From Actinomycetota bacterium (GTDB lineage: Bacteria; Actinomycetota; Actinomycetes; Actinomycetales; Microbacteriaceae): a stretch of DNA of 52,727 nucleotides. Below are positions 6,944 to 20,395 of this stretch, piece after piece. Both the position numbers and the translations under genes were made by a program. How positions within the stretch are numbered: position 1 is the first letter of the stretch; each line of letters starts with the position of its first letter. The DNA is taken from positions 1-52,727 of the forward strand of contig JAIUOH010000023.1 of assembly GCA_020161315.1 (NCBI GenBank), in the 5' to 3' direction. The notes below the pieces were generated by a model that was not told where the DNA came from, did no database searches, and saw only the letters and a list, made by a program, of their open reading frames with translations.

Positions 6944-8251
6944 CTACAATCGCCCCGCCGCCTTGAGCGCCAGGTAGCGGTCGGCGATCTTCTGCGGCAG
7001 CTGCTCCGGGTCGGCGCTGAGCGCTTCGCCACCCGCGCGCTGCACGGCCTCTGCCACCTGAGCTGCCTCTGCGAGGGTGCGTTCGGCCGCGGCCGCGAGG
7101 TAGATCGCCTCGCGGGTCTCAGAGTCGCGCGACAGCCGCTCGAGGTTGCCGTCGCTTGCGGCCGCGACGAGCATTGTGGTACCGCGGTTCGGCTGCGGGA
7201 GCGCTGAGAGAAACCCGCGTGCGCCCTCGAGAGAGTCTTGGGCGGTGAGCACCACGATGAGCGAGGGGCGGGTGGTGACGCTGCGGATCGCCGCGAAGGC
7301 CGCACTCCAGTCGGTGTCGACGAGCCGCGGAAACACTGGGGCCATGGCCGCGCTCATCGCCGCAAGCAGGGGAGCGCCATCGACGCCCGTGACGCGCGCC
7401 CGCACCGAACGATCGACCATCAGTAGATGCACGTGATCGCCGCCCTGCGAGGCCAATGCGCCGAGCAGCAGCGCCGCTTCGAGGGAAGCATCGAGTCGGG
7501 TCGCGTCGCCGACTCGAGCGGCAGCAGTTCGCCCGGTATCTACGAGGATCACCACGTGCCGATCCCGCTCCGGCCGCCAGGTGCGCAGCATCGTCGTCGT
7601 GCTGCGCGCGGTGGCGCGCCAATCGATTGAGCGCACGTCGTCGCCTCGCACGTACTCGCGCAGTGAGTCGAACTCGGTGCCCTGCCCTCGCACTTGCACG
7701 CTGGTATTGCCATCGAGCTCGCGCAGGCGGGCGAGTCGCGACGGCAGGTGCTTGCGGGAATGAAACTCCGGCAGCACGGTGAGGCGCCCCGCGACCTCGT
7801 GCTTTGCCTGCCTGCCGGCGAGGCCGAGCGGGCCGAACGAGCGAACCATCACGAACTCGCTGCGCAGCTCGCCGCGGCGGCGGGGAAGCAGGGTGAAACT
7901 GACTGCTCTGGCTTCGCCGGGCGGCAACTCGAGCGACGCGCGCGAGGGCCTCGCACCAGCGGTTGGCTGCCAGGCGTCGCGCAGACTGCCGCGCAGCTGG
8001 CGCTCGCCCAAGTTGCGGGCGATCACCGCCGTCTCTGTCGCCTCGAACCGGCGTGCACGCTCCGGGCCTCGCCGCGTGACTTCGAGCCGGCGCGGGTTCG
8101 CGGCGCGCAACACGTCGAGCACGACGAGCACCGCGACGAACAGCAGCCAGGCGGGCAGCACGAACCACGGCGAAGTGCCGAGGGTGCCGAGCAGCACGAT
8201 CGGCACGACACCGAGACCGGTGAGCAGCACGAGGCGGGCGGTGAAGAACAT
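6944..8251 (-). CDS. DUF58 domain-containing protein
   Basis: 435 residues. Two membrane helices at residues 5-50 are followed by a beta-rich region and the DUF58 signature RGQGTEFDSLREYVRGDD, then RSIDWRATAR, leading into a von-Willebrand-A-like domain (VVILVDTGR, residues about 245-400). DUF58 proteins partner with MoxR AAA+ ATPases, which act as chaperones for assembling or activating a client. It is the last gene in a five-gene leftward operon and starts nine bases after the moxR stop. Confidence 0.9.
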   Translation of the reverse strand: MFFTARLVLLTGLGVVPIVLLGTLGTSPWFVLPAWLLFVAVLVVLDVLRAANPRRLEVTRRGPERARRFEATETAVIARNLGERQLRGSLRDAWQPTAGARPSRASLELPPGEARAVSFTLLPRRRGELRSEFVMVRSFGPLGLAGRQAKHEVAGRLTVLPEFHSRKHLPSRLARLRELDGNTSVQVRGQGTEFDSLREYVRGDDVRSIDWRATARSTTTMLRTWRPERDRHVVILVDTGRTAAARVGDATRLDASLEAALLLGALASQGGDHVHLLMVDRSVRARVTGVDGAPLLAAMSAAMAPVFPRLVDTDWSAAFAAIRSVTTRPSLIVVLTAQDSLEGARGFLSALPQPNRGTTMLVAAASDGNLERLSRDSETREAIYLAAAAERTLAEAAQVAEAVQRAGGEALSADPEQLPQKIADRYLALKAAGRL

Positions 8252-8260
8252 TGCGCCTCG

Positions 8261-9274
8261 TTAGATCGGAACGACGGTCTGGCGAACGATCGCGGCCAGC
8301 ACGGTGTCGGCCGAGACTCCCTCCATCTGCGCGTCCGGCCGCAGCGAGATGCGGTGGCGCCAGACGGGGGTCAGCATGGCCTGCACGTGGTCTGGGGTGA
8401 CGGCTACCGAACCGCTGAGCCAGGCCCAGGCCTTCGCCGCGGCCAGCAGCGCTGCCGAGGCGCGCGGGCTCGCGCCGAGCTCGACCGAAGGCGCCGACCT
8501 GGTGGCTCGGGCGAGATCGACGATGTAGGCGAGCACATCGTCGGCGACGGCGACCCTCGAGACAGCTTGCTGAGCCGCGATCAATTCGGCGGGAGTAGTC
8601 ACCGCGTGCAGCTCGGTGAGCTCTCTCGGTGAGAAGCCATCGGAGTGGCGGCGCAGCACCTGCAGCTCTGCCGCATGATCTGGCAGATCGACGATCAGCT
8701 TCATCATGAACCGGTCGAGCTGCGCCTCGGGCAGCGCGTAGGTGCCCTCGTACTCGACCGGGTTCTGCGTCGCGGCGACGAGAAAAGGATCGGGCAGCGC
8801 GAGCGTCTGCCCGTCTGCCGAGACCTGGCGCTCCTCCATCGCTTCGAGCAGGGCCGCCTGGGTTTTGGGTGGCGTGCGGTTGATCTCGTCTGCCAGCAGC
8901 ACGTTGGTGAACACCGGCCCGCGCCGAAACTCGAACTCGCCTGCCTTCGCATCGTAGATGAGCGAGCCGGTGACGTCTCCGGGCATCAGATCAGGGGTGA
9001 ACTGCACGCGTTTGGTGTCGAGCCCAAGCGCGCGCGAGAACGACCGCACCAGCAGAGTCTTCGCGACGCCCGGAACACCCTCGAGCAGCACGTGGCCGCG
9101 TGCCAACAGCGCCACGAGCAGCCCCGAGATGATGCCGCCCTGGCCGACGACCGCCTTCTCGACCTCCACGCGAATGCGCTGCATCGCGACCCGAAGGGCT
9201 GCATCGTCGGGCACGTGAGGCTCTGGCGCCGAGTTCGGGGCGAACATCGAGGGCTCGTTCTCGTGTTGGGTCAC
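8261..9274 (-). CDS. MoxR family AAA+ ATPase
   Basis: 337 residues. Walker A is GVPGVAKT (residues 66-73), Walker B is VLLADEIN, sensor 1 lies in FLVAATQNP, and an arginine finger in LPEAQLDRFM. This is the full MoxR layout, with the C-terminal lid domain from about residue 230. MoxR ATPases use ATP hydrolysis to remodel or insert cofactors into client proteins, typically with a von-Willebrand-A partner, here the DUF58 protein. Its start overlaps the stop of the DUF4350 gene by four bases. Confidence 0.95.
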   Translation of the reverse strand: MTQHENEPSMFAPNSAPEPHVPDDAALRVAMQRIRVEVEKAVVGQGGIISGLLVALLARGHVLLEGVPGVAKTLLVRSFSRALGLDTKRVQFTPDLMPGDVTGSLIYDAKAGEFEFRRGPVFTNVLLADEINRTPPKTQAALLEAMEERQVSADGQTLALPDPFLVAATQNPVEYEGTYALPEAQLDRFMMKLIVDLPDHAAELQVLRRHSDGFSPRELTELHAVTTPAELIAAQQAVSRVAVADDVLAYIVDLARATRSAPSVELGASPRASAALLAAAKAWAWLSGSVAVTPDHVQAMLTPVWRHRISLRPDAQMEGVSADTVLAAIVRQTVVPI

Positions 9275-10536
9275 TGGATCGGCCTTTCGTCGGGGTGGTC
9301 GGTTGGGTCGCTTGTCGACACGGGTGGTGTCGTTGGTTCTGAGGGTGGCAGTGGGTCGACGCGGTCGAGGATCGTGCCCAGCGCGCGGGCGAAACTCGCG
9401 AGTTCGGCGTCGTTCGCCGGGAGCGGGCCGTTGAGCAGCTGCGTGAGCGCCGGCTCGTGAGGAATCGCGTACGCGATCTGCGCGGGCGTCGCGCGCTGTG
9501 ACAGCCCGAGTCTCTTGCCGAGGCGCCGCACCGCCCCGTCGCGCAATGCGGCAGCAGCGTGCGCGCTGTCGCCCGTCTGCGCAGTGAGCCGTGCGCGCCC
9601 GTGCATCGTCTCTGAGGCGCGCACGGTGACGGGCAGGCGCTCTTCGACCAGTGGGCCGAACCTGCGGCCGCGCCAGACGGCGGCCACGATCGCGGTGACG
9701 ACAAGCAGCAGCATGACCGGGGTGACCCAGGTCGGGGTGAGCGCTGCAAGCGTGCCAGCTCGATCTACTTCGAGATCGGCTGCTGACGGCTGGTACCAGA
9801 CGACGCGGTCAGTATTGCCGAGTAGGGCGAAGGCGAGTGCCGCATTGCCGTTTTCGGCGAGGTGTGCGTTGTCGAAGAGGGGAGAAGCTTCGATGATCGC
9901 GACGTGTGCGCTGCCACCAGAGCCCGAAACCTTTGCAAATAGCAGTGCGGCCTGCCCGTCGTCATTTGTAAAGCATGTGGTCGCGCCCTCTGCGGGCTCG
10001 AAGAGCACTGCGGCTTCGATCTCACCGACACCGGAGAAGTCATATGCGCGGCAGTCGCCGGTGGACGGCTCACTAACGGGCTGGTCAAAAGCGCTCTCGC
10101 TGAACTCGCCGAGCGCGAAGTCGCGCAGCACCTTCTCGTCGGCGGTCACGAACACCGTGAGCGCGGCGTTCGAAGCGAGCTCGCGCGCGTTTTCGATCGC
10201 AGCATCGCTCGGTATCAACGGCGACGACATGACCAGCGTTGAGTCTTCACTATTGAGCAGGCGACGCGCCTCGTCTTTGCCGGTCGCGATCTCGACCGAG
10301 ACGCCCTCTGCTTCGAGGATCGTCGAGAGCGCCTTTGCGCCCTCGGGTGAAGCGCTTGTCGGGTCTAGCGTGGCGCGCTCGTTTGGCCCCTTGCCACCCA
10401 GTACGACGAGCGCGGCAGCTGCCACGACAAGCAGCACGCTCGCGCCGATCCAACGCAATGCGCGGTTTCTGCGCGGCGGAGACGAGCTTGCGGTGCTTAC
10501 CGCGCTGGCTCGACGAGTGTCTGAATGGATCGTCAT
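9271..10536 (-). CDS. DUF4350 domain-containing membrane protein
   Basis: 421 residues. A membrane helix at residues 28-48 is followed by KGPNERATLDPTSASPEGAKALSTIL-type sequence, the usual opening of DUF4350, and an extracytoplasmic domain to about residue 270. A second helix (TPVMLLLVVTAIVAAVW, about 275-295) leads to a cytoplasmic C-terminal domain. DUF4350 proteins in Actinobacteria occur between DUF4129 and MoxR genes; their function is unknown. It overlaps both neighbours by four bases, which points to strict co-translation. Confidence 0.85.
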   Translation of the reverse strand: MTIHSDTRRASAVSTASSSPPRRNRALRWIGASVLLVVAAAALVVLGGKGPNERATLDPTSASPEGAKALSTILEAEGVSVEIATGKDEARRLLNSEDSTLVMSSPLIPSDAAIENARELASNAALTVFVTADEKVLRDFALGEFSESAFDQPVSEPSTGDCRAYDFSGVGEIEAAVLFEPAEGATTCFTNDDGQAALLFAKVSGSGGSAHVAIIEASPLFDNAHLAENGNAALAFALLGNTDRVVWYQPSAADLEVDRAGTLAALTPTWVTPVMLLLVVTAIVAAVWRGRRFGPLVEERLPVTVRASETMHGRARLTAQTGDSAHAAAALRDGAVRRLGKRLGLSQRATPAQIAYAIPHEPALTQLLNGPLPANDAELASFARALGTILDRVDPLPPSEPTTPPVSTSDPTDHPDERPIQ

Positions 10537-11201
10537 GCGGGCACCGCGATTCTGGCCAGCGAAATTCGCTCGTCGACAGCGCGGACTGCCTGGTACGTGG
10601 GTTCATCACCGGGCGCTCCGAGATAGCGCACGTCGTCGAATAGCTGAGCAGCGTTGAGCAAAGCTGCCTGTTCGTCGGGAAAAGAGCGGCTCGCGGCTGC
10701 CGCGATCGACTGCGCGGTTGCGCCCGGTGCGGGATCGAGCAGTTCGCGCTCGATCAATGACCTGGCGAGCGCGCGGTATCGCTGGGTGACGGCGCCGCCC
10801 CAGTCGCCCGCACGTGCGAGGTCGTCTGCCGCGCCACGAAGCTGAGCCGCGCTGAGCTGATCGTGTTGCCCGAGCAAAGCCCCGTGACTCTGCATTCGGC
10901 GCGAGGCGCGGGGCCTGCCCCAGGCAATCACGCCGATTACCAGCAGCGCGATCACTACGGCAGCGATCGTGATGAGCAAGACGAGCCCGCCGGCTCCGTT
11001 GCCAAGGTCTGGGTTCAGGAGCTTGTCGAGAAACTCGAGCACGGCGAGCGATGCGCGGTCGAAGGCGTTCGGTTGCGCGGCAAGATATTCGGGTTTCGAC
11101 AGCTCTTGCTCGGCGAGACGCCTCGCCTCTTCTGCGTCGGGCAGCGCGGCGAGACGGGCGAGCACCCCAGGCAGCGCGAGCGTGTCGAAACCGGTGATCA
11201 C
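10533..11201 (-). CDS. DUF4129 domain-containing membrane protein
   Basis: 222 residues with one membrane helix (LVLLITIAAVVIALLVIGVI, about residues 78-98). The C-terminal cytoplasmic part contains QLRGAADDLARAGDWGGAVT and QRYRALARSLIER, the DUF4129 signature. DUF4129 proteins are often fused to, or adjacent to, transglutaminase-like or MoxR-linked proteins. It overlaps the gene before and the gene after by four bases. Confidence 0.87.
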   Translation of the reverse strand: MITGFDTLALPGVLARLAALPDAEEARRLAEQELSKPEYLAAQPNAFDRASLAVLEFLDKLLNPDLGNGAGGLVLLITIAAVVIALLVIGVIAWGRPRASRRMQSHGALLGQHDQLSAAQLRGAADDLARAGDWGGAVTQRYRALARSLIERELLDPAPGATAQSIAAAASRSFPDEQAALLNAAQLFDDVRYLGAPGDEPTYQAVRAVDERISLARIAVPA

Positions 11202-12355
11202 ATTTGCCCCGTGTAGCCGTACGGCGCTTGCATTTGCGTGTGTGCCTGCGCCGCGGGAATGTGCGGCGGCGCAAACTGCGGCACGACATACGGGTCGCCG
11301 AGTTGCTCGCGCGACCAGCCGACGGCCAGGTGCTCGACGAAGCTGCCGAGCGCCTGGTCTAGCCCTTCTTTGCGCATGCGCGAGTCGAGGTAGACGAGAC
11401 CTGCTGCAGTGTTCTGCGCAATTGACCCCACAGCGCTGATCACGAGCACGAGCAGCTGCGGCACAAGCATCAGGAGGAGCATCGTGATCACCGAGCTCGG
11501 TGAAACTTCGCTGCCCTCCAGGGGATCACCCGTCGGCATGAGCACGGGAATCAGCAGCATCGCGAACAGCTGGGCGACGCCGCTTACCGCGTTCGCGGCG
11601 AAGCCGATAATGACGCCGACGAGGGCGGTTGCGCCGAACGCGACCCAGAACCTGCCCCTCACCAGGTGCCACGAGCGCTTCATCGCCTCACCGATCGTGC
11701 ACCGCTCAATGACGAGCACGGTCGGCACGAGCAGCAACTTCGTGCCGATCCAGATGACGAAGAGGGTAAACCCGAGGAGTAGGGCGAGGCCCAGCGCGAT
11801 GCCGACTCCGACGCCCACGCCTACCTCGTCAAATGCGACTCCCAAGCCGGCGCCGGCGCCGAGCGCGATTGCGGCGAGAACAACGATTGCGATGCCGGCC
11901 GCGAGCCCGATCATCAGGGTGTAGCCCAGGATGCGCCAGAACACCGGCTTGACCTGTTGCCAGACCTCGGAGAGCTTCGGCTTCTCGCCGAGCACGGCGA
12001 TGCGCAGGTTTGCGGCAACCACGCCCTGCACCGCCGCGCCGATGGCGATCGAGAGCATGCTGATCAAGAGGCCAGCGCCGAGGGAGAGCCCCAGGGTGCC
12101 TGCCATGATTGCGTCGAAGTCGGGGTCACTCGGAGTGAGTGTGTCCATCCGTGCGAAGCTGCTCGCGAAGATGACCGTAAAGAGCCCGAGCGCGAGCAGG
12201 CTGACCACGAGCTGCGTACCGACGCCGAAGCCCAACAGCACAGACGGGTTGTGCCGCAGCATGGCAAAGGATTTGCCGAGGATCGTGCCGAAGTCGAGCG
12301 GACGCAGCGGAACAATGCCACGCCTCGGTGCGGGTGTCCAGTAGGGGGAGCTCAT
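11198..12355 (-). CDS. Glycerophosphoryl diester phosphodiesterase membrane domain-like protein
   Basis: 385 residues. After RRGIVPLRPLDFGTILGKSF, which resembles the opening of this membrane family, there are about six to eight hydrophobic segments (for example around residues 45-70, 95-130, 150-190, 200-225, 245-285, 310-335) and a short Pro/Gln/His-rich tail. No phosphodiesterase catalytic domain is present. The start is the ATG at 12355; an upstream extension to 12436 would run through the likely rpoB promoter. It is the first gene of the MoxR operon and divergent from rpoB. Confidence 0.78.
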   Translation of the reverse strand: MSSPYWTPAPRRGIVPLRPLDFGTILGKSFAMLRHNPSVLLGFGVGTQLVVSLLALGLFTVIFASSFARMDTLTPSDPDFDAIMAGTLGLSLGAGLLISMLSIAIGAAVQGVVAANLRIAVLGEKPKLSEVWQQVKPVFWRILGYTLMIGLAAGIAIVVLAAIALGAGAGLGVAFDEVGVGVGVGIALGLALLLGFTLFVIWIGTKLLLVPTVLVIERCTIGEAMKRSWHLVRGRFWVAFGATALVGVIIGFAANAVSGVAQLFAMLLIPVLMPTGDPLEGSEVSPSSVITMLLLMLVPQLLVLVISAVGSIAQNTAAGLVYLDSRMRKEGLDQALGSFVEHLAVGWSREQLGDPYVVPQFAPPHIPAAQAHTQMQAPYGYTGQM

Positions 12356-12419
12356 ACCCCCATCCTTGCAGGTCGCTCCGACACTCAATTGCGGGTAGCT
12401 GCGATCCTTGGAGAAAAGC

Positions 12420-12448
12420 TTGTGGGTACGTAACAAATGGGTTACAGT
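12420..12448 (+). promoter_or_regulatory. Candidate rpoB promoter
   Basis: TTGTGG (12420-12425) and TACAGT (12443-12448) are separated by 17 bases. This would give an mRNA leader of about 140 bases before rpoB. The same region holds the inverted repeat GTAAC-aaatgg-GTTAC and may also serve the divergent MoxR operon. Position fits, sequence match is moderate. Confidence 0.35.
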
Positions 12449-12591
12449 TGATAGCTGCGCTTCGAATTCTTTTGTGTGCCTTCATATTGCGGTCGGCCAT
12501 CGAGCTCGTTGTTCCTATTTCACGAGCGGATCGAAGCCTTCACCGCTAGACCAGGTCAGACGGCCCGACGGGGCCCACGGAGGTAGTTTCC

Positions 12592-15500
12592 TTGGCTGCT
12601 GCGAGTAACGCAACTCCCACACATTCACCCAAGAACGGCCGCGCACACCAGCGGCTCTCGTTCGCCAAGATTAGCGACACCCTCACGGTGCCGAACCTTC
12701 TTGCGCTGCAACTCGAGAGCTTCGACTGGCTCGTAGGCAACGACACGTGGAAAGAGCGTGTCGTCGAGGCTCAGAAGGCGGGTCGTGACGACATCGCCCT
12801 GAAGAGCGGCCTCGAGGAGATCTTTGACGAGATCTCGCCGATCGAAGACAACGCTGGCACCATGCAGCTGTCGTTCGAGAACCCGATTCTTGACGAGCAG
12901 AAGTTCTCGATCGAGGAGTGCAAGGAGCGGGGCAAGACCTACTCAGCACCTCTCTACGTCGAGGCAGCCTTCTACAACACCGAGACCCAGGTGCTGAAGA
13001 GCCAGACTGTCTACATGGGTGACTTCCCCATCATGACCGACAAGGGCACCTTCATCATCAACGGCACCGAGCGCGTCATCGTTTCGCAGCTCGTGCGTAG
13101 CCCCGGCGTGTACTTCGAGCGCGCACAGGAGAAGACGAGCGATAAGGACGTCTTCACCGCACGCGTGATTCCGAGCCGTGGTGCATGGCTCGAGTTCGAG
13201 ATCGACAAGCGCGACCAGGTCGGCGTGCGCATCGATCGCAAGCGCAAGCAGTCGGCAACCGTGTTCCTGAAGGCACTCGGCATGACGACCGAAGAGATTC
13301 TTGAGGAGTTCGCCGGCTACGAGTCGATCGCCGCAACCCTCGAGAAGGACGGCGTCACGACTCAGGAAGAGGCGCTGAAGGACATCTACCGCAAGCAGCG
13401 TCCGGGCGAGCAGGTGGCAATCGAAGCCGCACGCGCTCTGCTCGACAACAGCTACTTCAACTCGAAGCGCTACGACCTCGCTAAGGTCGGTCGCTACAAG
13501 ATCAACCGCAAGCTCGGCATCGACGCGCCCATCACCGACTCGGTGCTGACGCTCGAAGACGTTGTTGCAACGATCAAGTACCTCGTTGGCCTGCACGCAG
13601 GCACCGAGACCCTGCCGGGCGTTCGCGATGGCAAGGAGATCGACGTTCGTCTCGATACCGACGACATCGACCACTTCGGCAACCGTCGCATCCGCGCTGT
13701 GGGTGAGCTCATCCAGAATCAGGTGCGCACCGGCCTCAGCCGCATGGAGCGCGTGGTTCGTGAGCGTATGACCACTCAAGACATTGAGGCGATCACCCCG
13801 AACACCCTGATCAACACTCGCCCCGTGCTGGCTGCGATCAAGGAGTTCTTCGGTACTTCGCAGCTGTCGCAGTTCATGGATCAGAACAACCCGCTCGCGG
13901 GCCTGACCAACAAGCGCCGCCTCTCGGCTCTCGGCCCCGGCGGTCTCTCACGTGACCGCGCAGGCGTCGAGGTGCGTGACGTTCACCCGTCGCACTACGG
14001 CCGTATGTGCCCCATTGAGACCCCTGAAGGCCCGAACATTGGTCTGATCGGTGCACTCGCAACCTTCGCGCGTATCAACGCGTTCGGCTTCATCGAGACC
14101 CCGTACCGTCGCATTGTCGAGGGCAAGGTCACCGACCAGGTCGATTACCTCACCGCACACGAAGAAGATGAGTACCTCATCGCTCAGGCTGGCGCGCCGC
14201 TGACCAAGGACGGCAAGTTTGCTGAGAAGCAGGTGCTCGCTCGCCCCCGTGGCGCCGAGGTGCAGATGGTCGATGCAGGCCGTGTGCAGTACATGGACGT
14301 TTCGCCGCGCCAGATGGTGTCGGTAGCGACCTCGCTTATTCCGTTCCTCGAGCACGACGATGCAAACCGCGCGCTCATGGGTGCCAACATGCAGCGCCAG
14401 GCTGTGCCGCTCGTGCGCAGCGAGTCGCCGCTCGTTGGTACCGGTATGGAGGGCTACGCGGCCATCGACGCGGGTGACGTGGTCACCGCTGAGAAGTCGG
14501 GTGTCATCAGCGAGGTATCGGCTGACTTCGTCACCGTGCAGCACGACGAGGGTGGCTCGAAGAGCTACTACCTGCGCAAGTTCGACCGCTCGAACCAGGG
14601 CACCAACTACAACCACCGCGTGATCGTTCGCGCCGGTGAGCGTATTGAGGCTGGCGAGGTTATCGCTGACGGCCCCGCAACCGAAAACGGCGAGCTCGCA
14701 CTCGGCAAGAACCTGCTCGTCGCGTTCATGCCTTGGGAAGGCCACAACTACGAGGATGCGATCATCCTGAGCCAGAACCTGGTGAAGGAAGACACCCTCT
14801 CGTCGATTCACATCGAAGAGTACGACGTCGACGCGCGCGACACCAAGCTTGGTAAGGAAGAGATCACCCGTGATCTGCCGAACGCAAGCATGGAGGCGCT
14901 CAAGGATCTCGACGAGCGCGGCATCATCCGTATCGGCGCAGAGGTTCGCCCCGGCGACATTCTCGTCGGCAAGGTCACCCCGAAGGGTGAGACCGAGCTG
15001 TCGGCAGAAGAGCGCCTGCTGCGCGCCATCTTCAATGAGAAGAGCCGCGAGGTTCGCGACACTTCGCTGAAGGTACCGCACGGCGTCTCGGGCACCGTCA
15101 CCTCTGTGAAGGTATTCGACGCAGAGAACGACAACGACGACGAGCTCGGCTCGGGTGTCAACCAGCGCGTGGTCGTCTACATCGCTCAGAAGCGTAAGAT
15201 CACCGAGGGCGACAAGCTTGCTGGCCGCCACGGCAACAAGGGTGTCATCTCGAAGATCCTCCCCGTCGAAGACATGCCGTTCCTCGCAGACGGTACGCCT
15301 GTTGACGTGATCCTGAACCCGCTCGGTATTCCAGGTCGAATGAACTTCGGTCAGGTGCTCGAGACCCACCTCGGCTGGATCGCCAACCAGGGCTGGAAGA
15401 TCGAGGGTAACCCCGAGTGGGCCTCGAAGCTGAAGGCTGAGGCGCTCGAAGCTGGCCCGAACACCAAGGTTGCGACCCCCGTGTTCGACGGCGCGAGCGA

Positions 15501-16089
15501 GGAAGAGATCAAGGGCCTGCTCGATTCGACCCTGCCGACTCGTGACGGTGAGCGTCTCATCGACTCAACCGGCAAGACCCGTCTCTTCGACGGTCGCTCG
15601 GGCGAGCCTTACCCGTACCCCGTCTCGGTGGGCTACATGTACATCCTGAAGCTGCACCACCTTGTCGATGACAAGATTCACGCACGCTCGACGGGCCCCT
15701 ACTCCATGATCACCCAGCAGCCGCTCGGCGGTAAGGCCCAGTTCGGTGGCCAGCGCTTCGGTGAGATGGAAGTGTGGGCACTCGAGGCTTACGGCGCCGC
15801 ATACGCGCTGCAGGAGCTCTTGACGGTCAAGTCTGATGACATCCTCGGTCGTGTAAAGGTCTACGAGGCAATCGTGCGTGGTGAGAACATCCCCGAGCCC
15901 GGTGTGCCCGAGTCGTTCCGAGTGCTGATGAAGGAAATGCAGTCGCTCTGCCTGAACGTTGAGGTGCTGGGCGCGGACGGCCAGGCAGTGAACCTGCGAG
16001 ACAACGATGACGAAGCTCACCGCACCGCGGAAGAGCTCGGCATTAACCTCTCGTCGCGCTTCGAGACTTCGTCGATCGACGAAATCTGA
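12592..16089 (+). CDS. rpoB: DNA-directed RNA polymerase beta subunit
   Basis: 1165 residues, full length for an actinobacterial beta subunit. It starts at TTG 12592, eight bases after GGAGG (12579-12583). It carries the rifampicin region ([12 protein letters not shown] at residues 424-435), [17 protein letters not shown], the catalytic-side [14 protein letters not shown]-type loop and the C-terminal [19 protein letters not shown]. It forms the catalytic centre of RNA polymerase with RpoC. An oddity is Asn440 in [11 protein letters not shown], where E. coli has His526; Asp516 and Ser531 equivalents are kept (Asp430, Ser445). This should lower rifamycin affinity. rpoC follows after 75 bases. 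Confidence 0.99.
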   Translation: MAAASNATPTHSPKNGRAHQRLSFAKISDTLTVPNLLALQLESFDWLVGNDTWKERVVEAQKAGRDDIALKSGLEEIFDEISPIEDNAGTMQLSFENPILDEQKFSIEECKERGKTYSAPLYVEAAFYNTETQVLKSQTVYMGDFPIMTDKGTFIINGTERVIVSQLVRSPGVYFERAQEKTSDKDVFTARVIPSRGAWLEFEIDKRDQVGVRIDRKRKQSATVFLKALGMTTEEILEEFAGYESIAATLEKDGVTTQEEALKDIYRKQRPGEQVAIEAARALLDNSYFNSKRYDLAKVGRYKINRKLGIDAPITDSVLTLEDVVATIKYLVGLHAGTETLPGVRDGKEIDVRLDTDDIDHFGNRRIRAVGELIQNQVRTGLSRMERVVRERMTTQDIEAITPNTLINTRPVLAAIKEFFGTSQLSQFMDQNNPLAGLTNKRRLSALGPGGLSRDRAGVEVRDVHPSHYGRMCPIETPEGPNIGLIGALATFARINAFGFIETPYRRIVEGKVTDQVDYLTAHEEDEYLIAQAGAPLTKDGKFAEKQVLARPRGAEVQMVDAGRVQYMDVSPRQMVSVATSLIPFLEHDDANRALMGANMQRQAVPLVRSESPLVGTGMEGYAAIDAGDVVTAEKSGVISEVSADFVTVQHDEGGSKSYYLRKFDRSNQGTNYNHRVIVRAGERIEAGEVIADGPATENGELALGKNLLVAFMPWEGHNYEDAIILSQNLVKEDTLSSIHIEEYDVDARDTKLGKEEITRDLPNASMEALKDLDERGIIRIGAEVRPGDILVGKVTPKGETELSAEERLLRAIFNEKSREVRDTSLKVPHGVSGTVTSVKVFDAENDNDDELGSGVNQRVVVYIAQKRKITEGDKLAGRHGNKGVISKILPVEDMPFLADGTPVDVILNPLGIPGRMNFGQVLETHLGWIANQGWKIEGNPEWASKLKAEALEAGPNTKVATPVFDGASEEEIKGLLDSTLPTRDGERLIDSTGKTRLFDGRSGEPYPYPVSVGYMYILKLHHLVDDKIHARSTGPYSMITQQPLGGKAQFGGQRFGEMEVWALEAYGAAYALQELLTVKSDDILGRVKVYEAIVRGENIPEPGVPESFRVLMKEMQSLCLNVEVLGADGQAVNLRDNDDEAHRTAEELGINLSSRFETSSIDEI

Positions 16090-16095
16090 ATTGAT

Positions 16096-16123
16096 GCCCG
16101 CACTGTGTGAGCACAGTGCGGGC
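16096..16123 (+). terminator. Perfect 12-bp hairpin between rpoB and rpoC
   Basis: GCCCGCACTGTG (16096-16107), loop TGAG, CACAGTGCGGGC (16112-16123). No T-run follows directly; a TTTTAAATTTTT stretch comes about twelve bases later. It may attenuate readthrough, set an RNA processing site, or stabilise mRNA ends. Confidence 0.6.
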
Positions 16124-16164
16124 GCTCAGACAAGTTTTAAATTTTTACACCCCAAGGAGAAAAA

Positions 16165-20058
<3,894 letters not shown>

Positions 20059-20088
20059 CGCAGCGCGGTCTTGGTCGGGGCGTAATAG

Positions 20089-20242
20089 CCTCGGCCGAGA
20101 CAGCCGAGGGACATACGGCACGCAAAGCTTTGCTTTGCAAAAGTGCCTTGGTCCCCAGCGACTACAGCTAAGGTTGAACTGATCTGAGTGAACTCAGACC
20201 GAGGGCCGCTACCGACATTGGGGGATGTTCGGTAGCGGCCCT
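20089..20242 (+). terminator. Cluster of four hairpins behind rpoC
   Basis: This occupies most of a 337-base gap without a gene (20059-20395). The stems are CCTCGGC/GCCGAGG (20089-20109), GGCAC plus GCAAAGC/GCTTTGC plus GTGCC (20117-20147), TCTGAGT/ACTCAGA (20183-20198) and GAGGGCCGCTACCG/CGGTAGCGGCCCTC (20201-20242). The last has 14 perfect pairs plus a near-perfect ACAT/ATGT extension. None has a long T-run. I infer that they end rpoBC transcription. No open frame in the gap looks coding. Confidence 0.6.
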
Positions 20243-20395
20243 CGTCATGTCTGCCGCGTGGGATCGGCGCGCCGCAGTTTTCAGCGACACCCGAGGCAGC
20301 TACGCAGACGTCTGGCGCGCAGCAAGTACGCTGGCGAGCAAAGCGGTATGTGCGGATCCTCCGCCCATACCAGCGAAGCAACGAGAGGTGAAGCC

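Noticed and set aside
13948-15369. A 473-codon open frame antisense to rpoB
   Set aside because: Same reason: the plus strand is conserved RpoB throughout.
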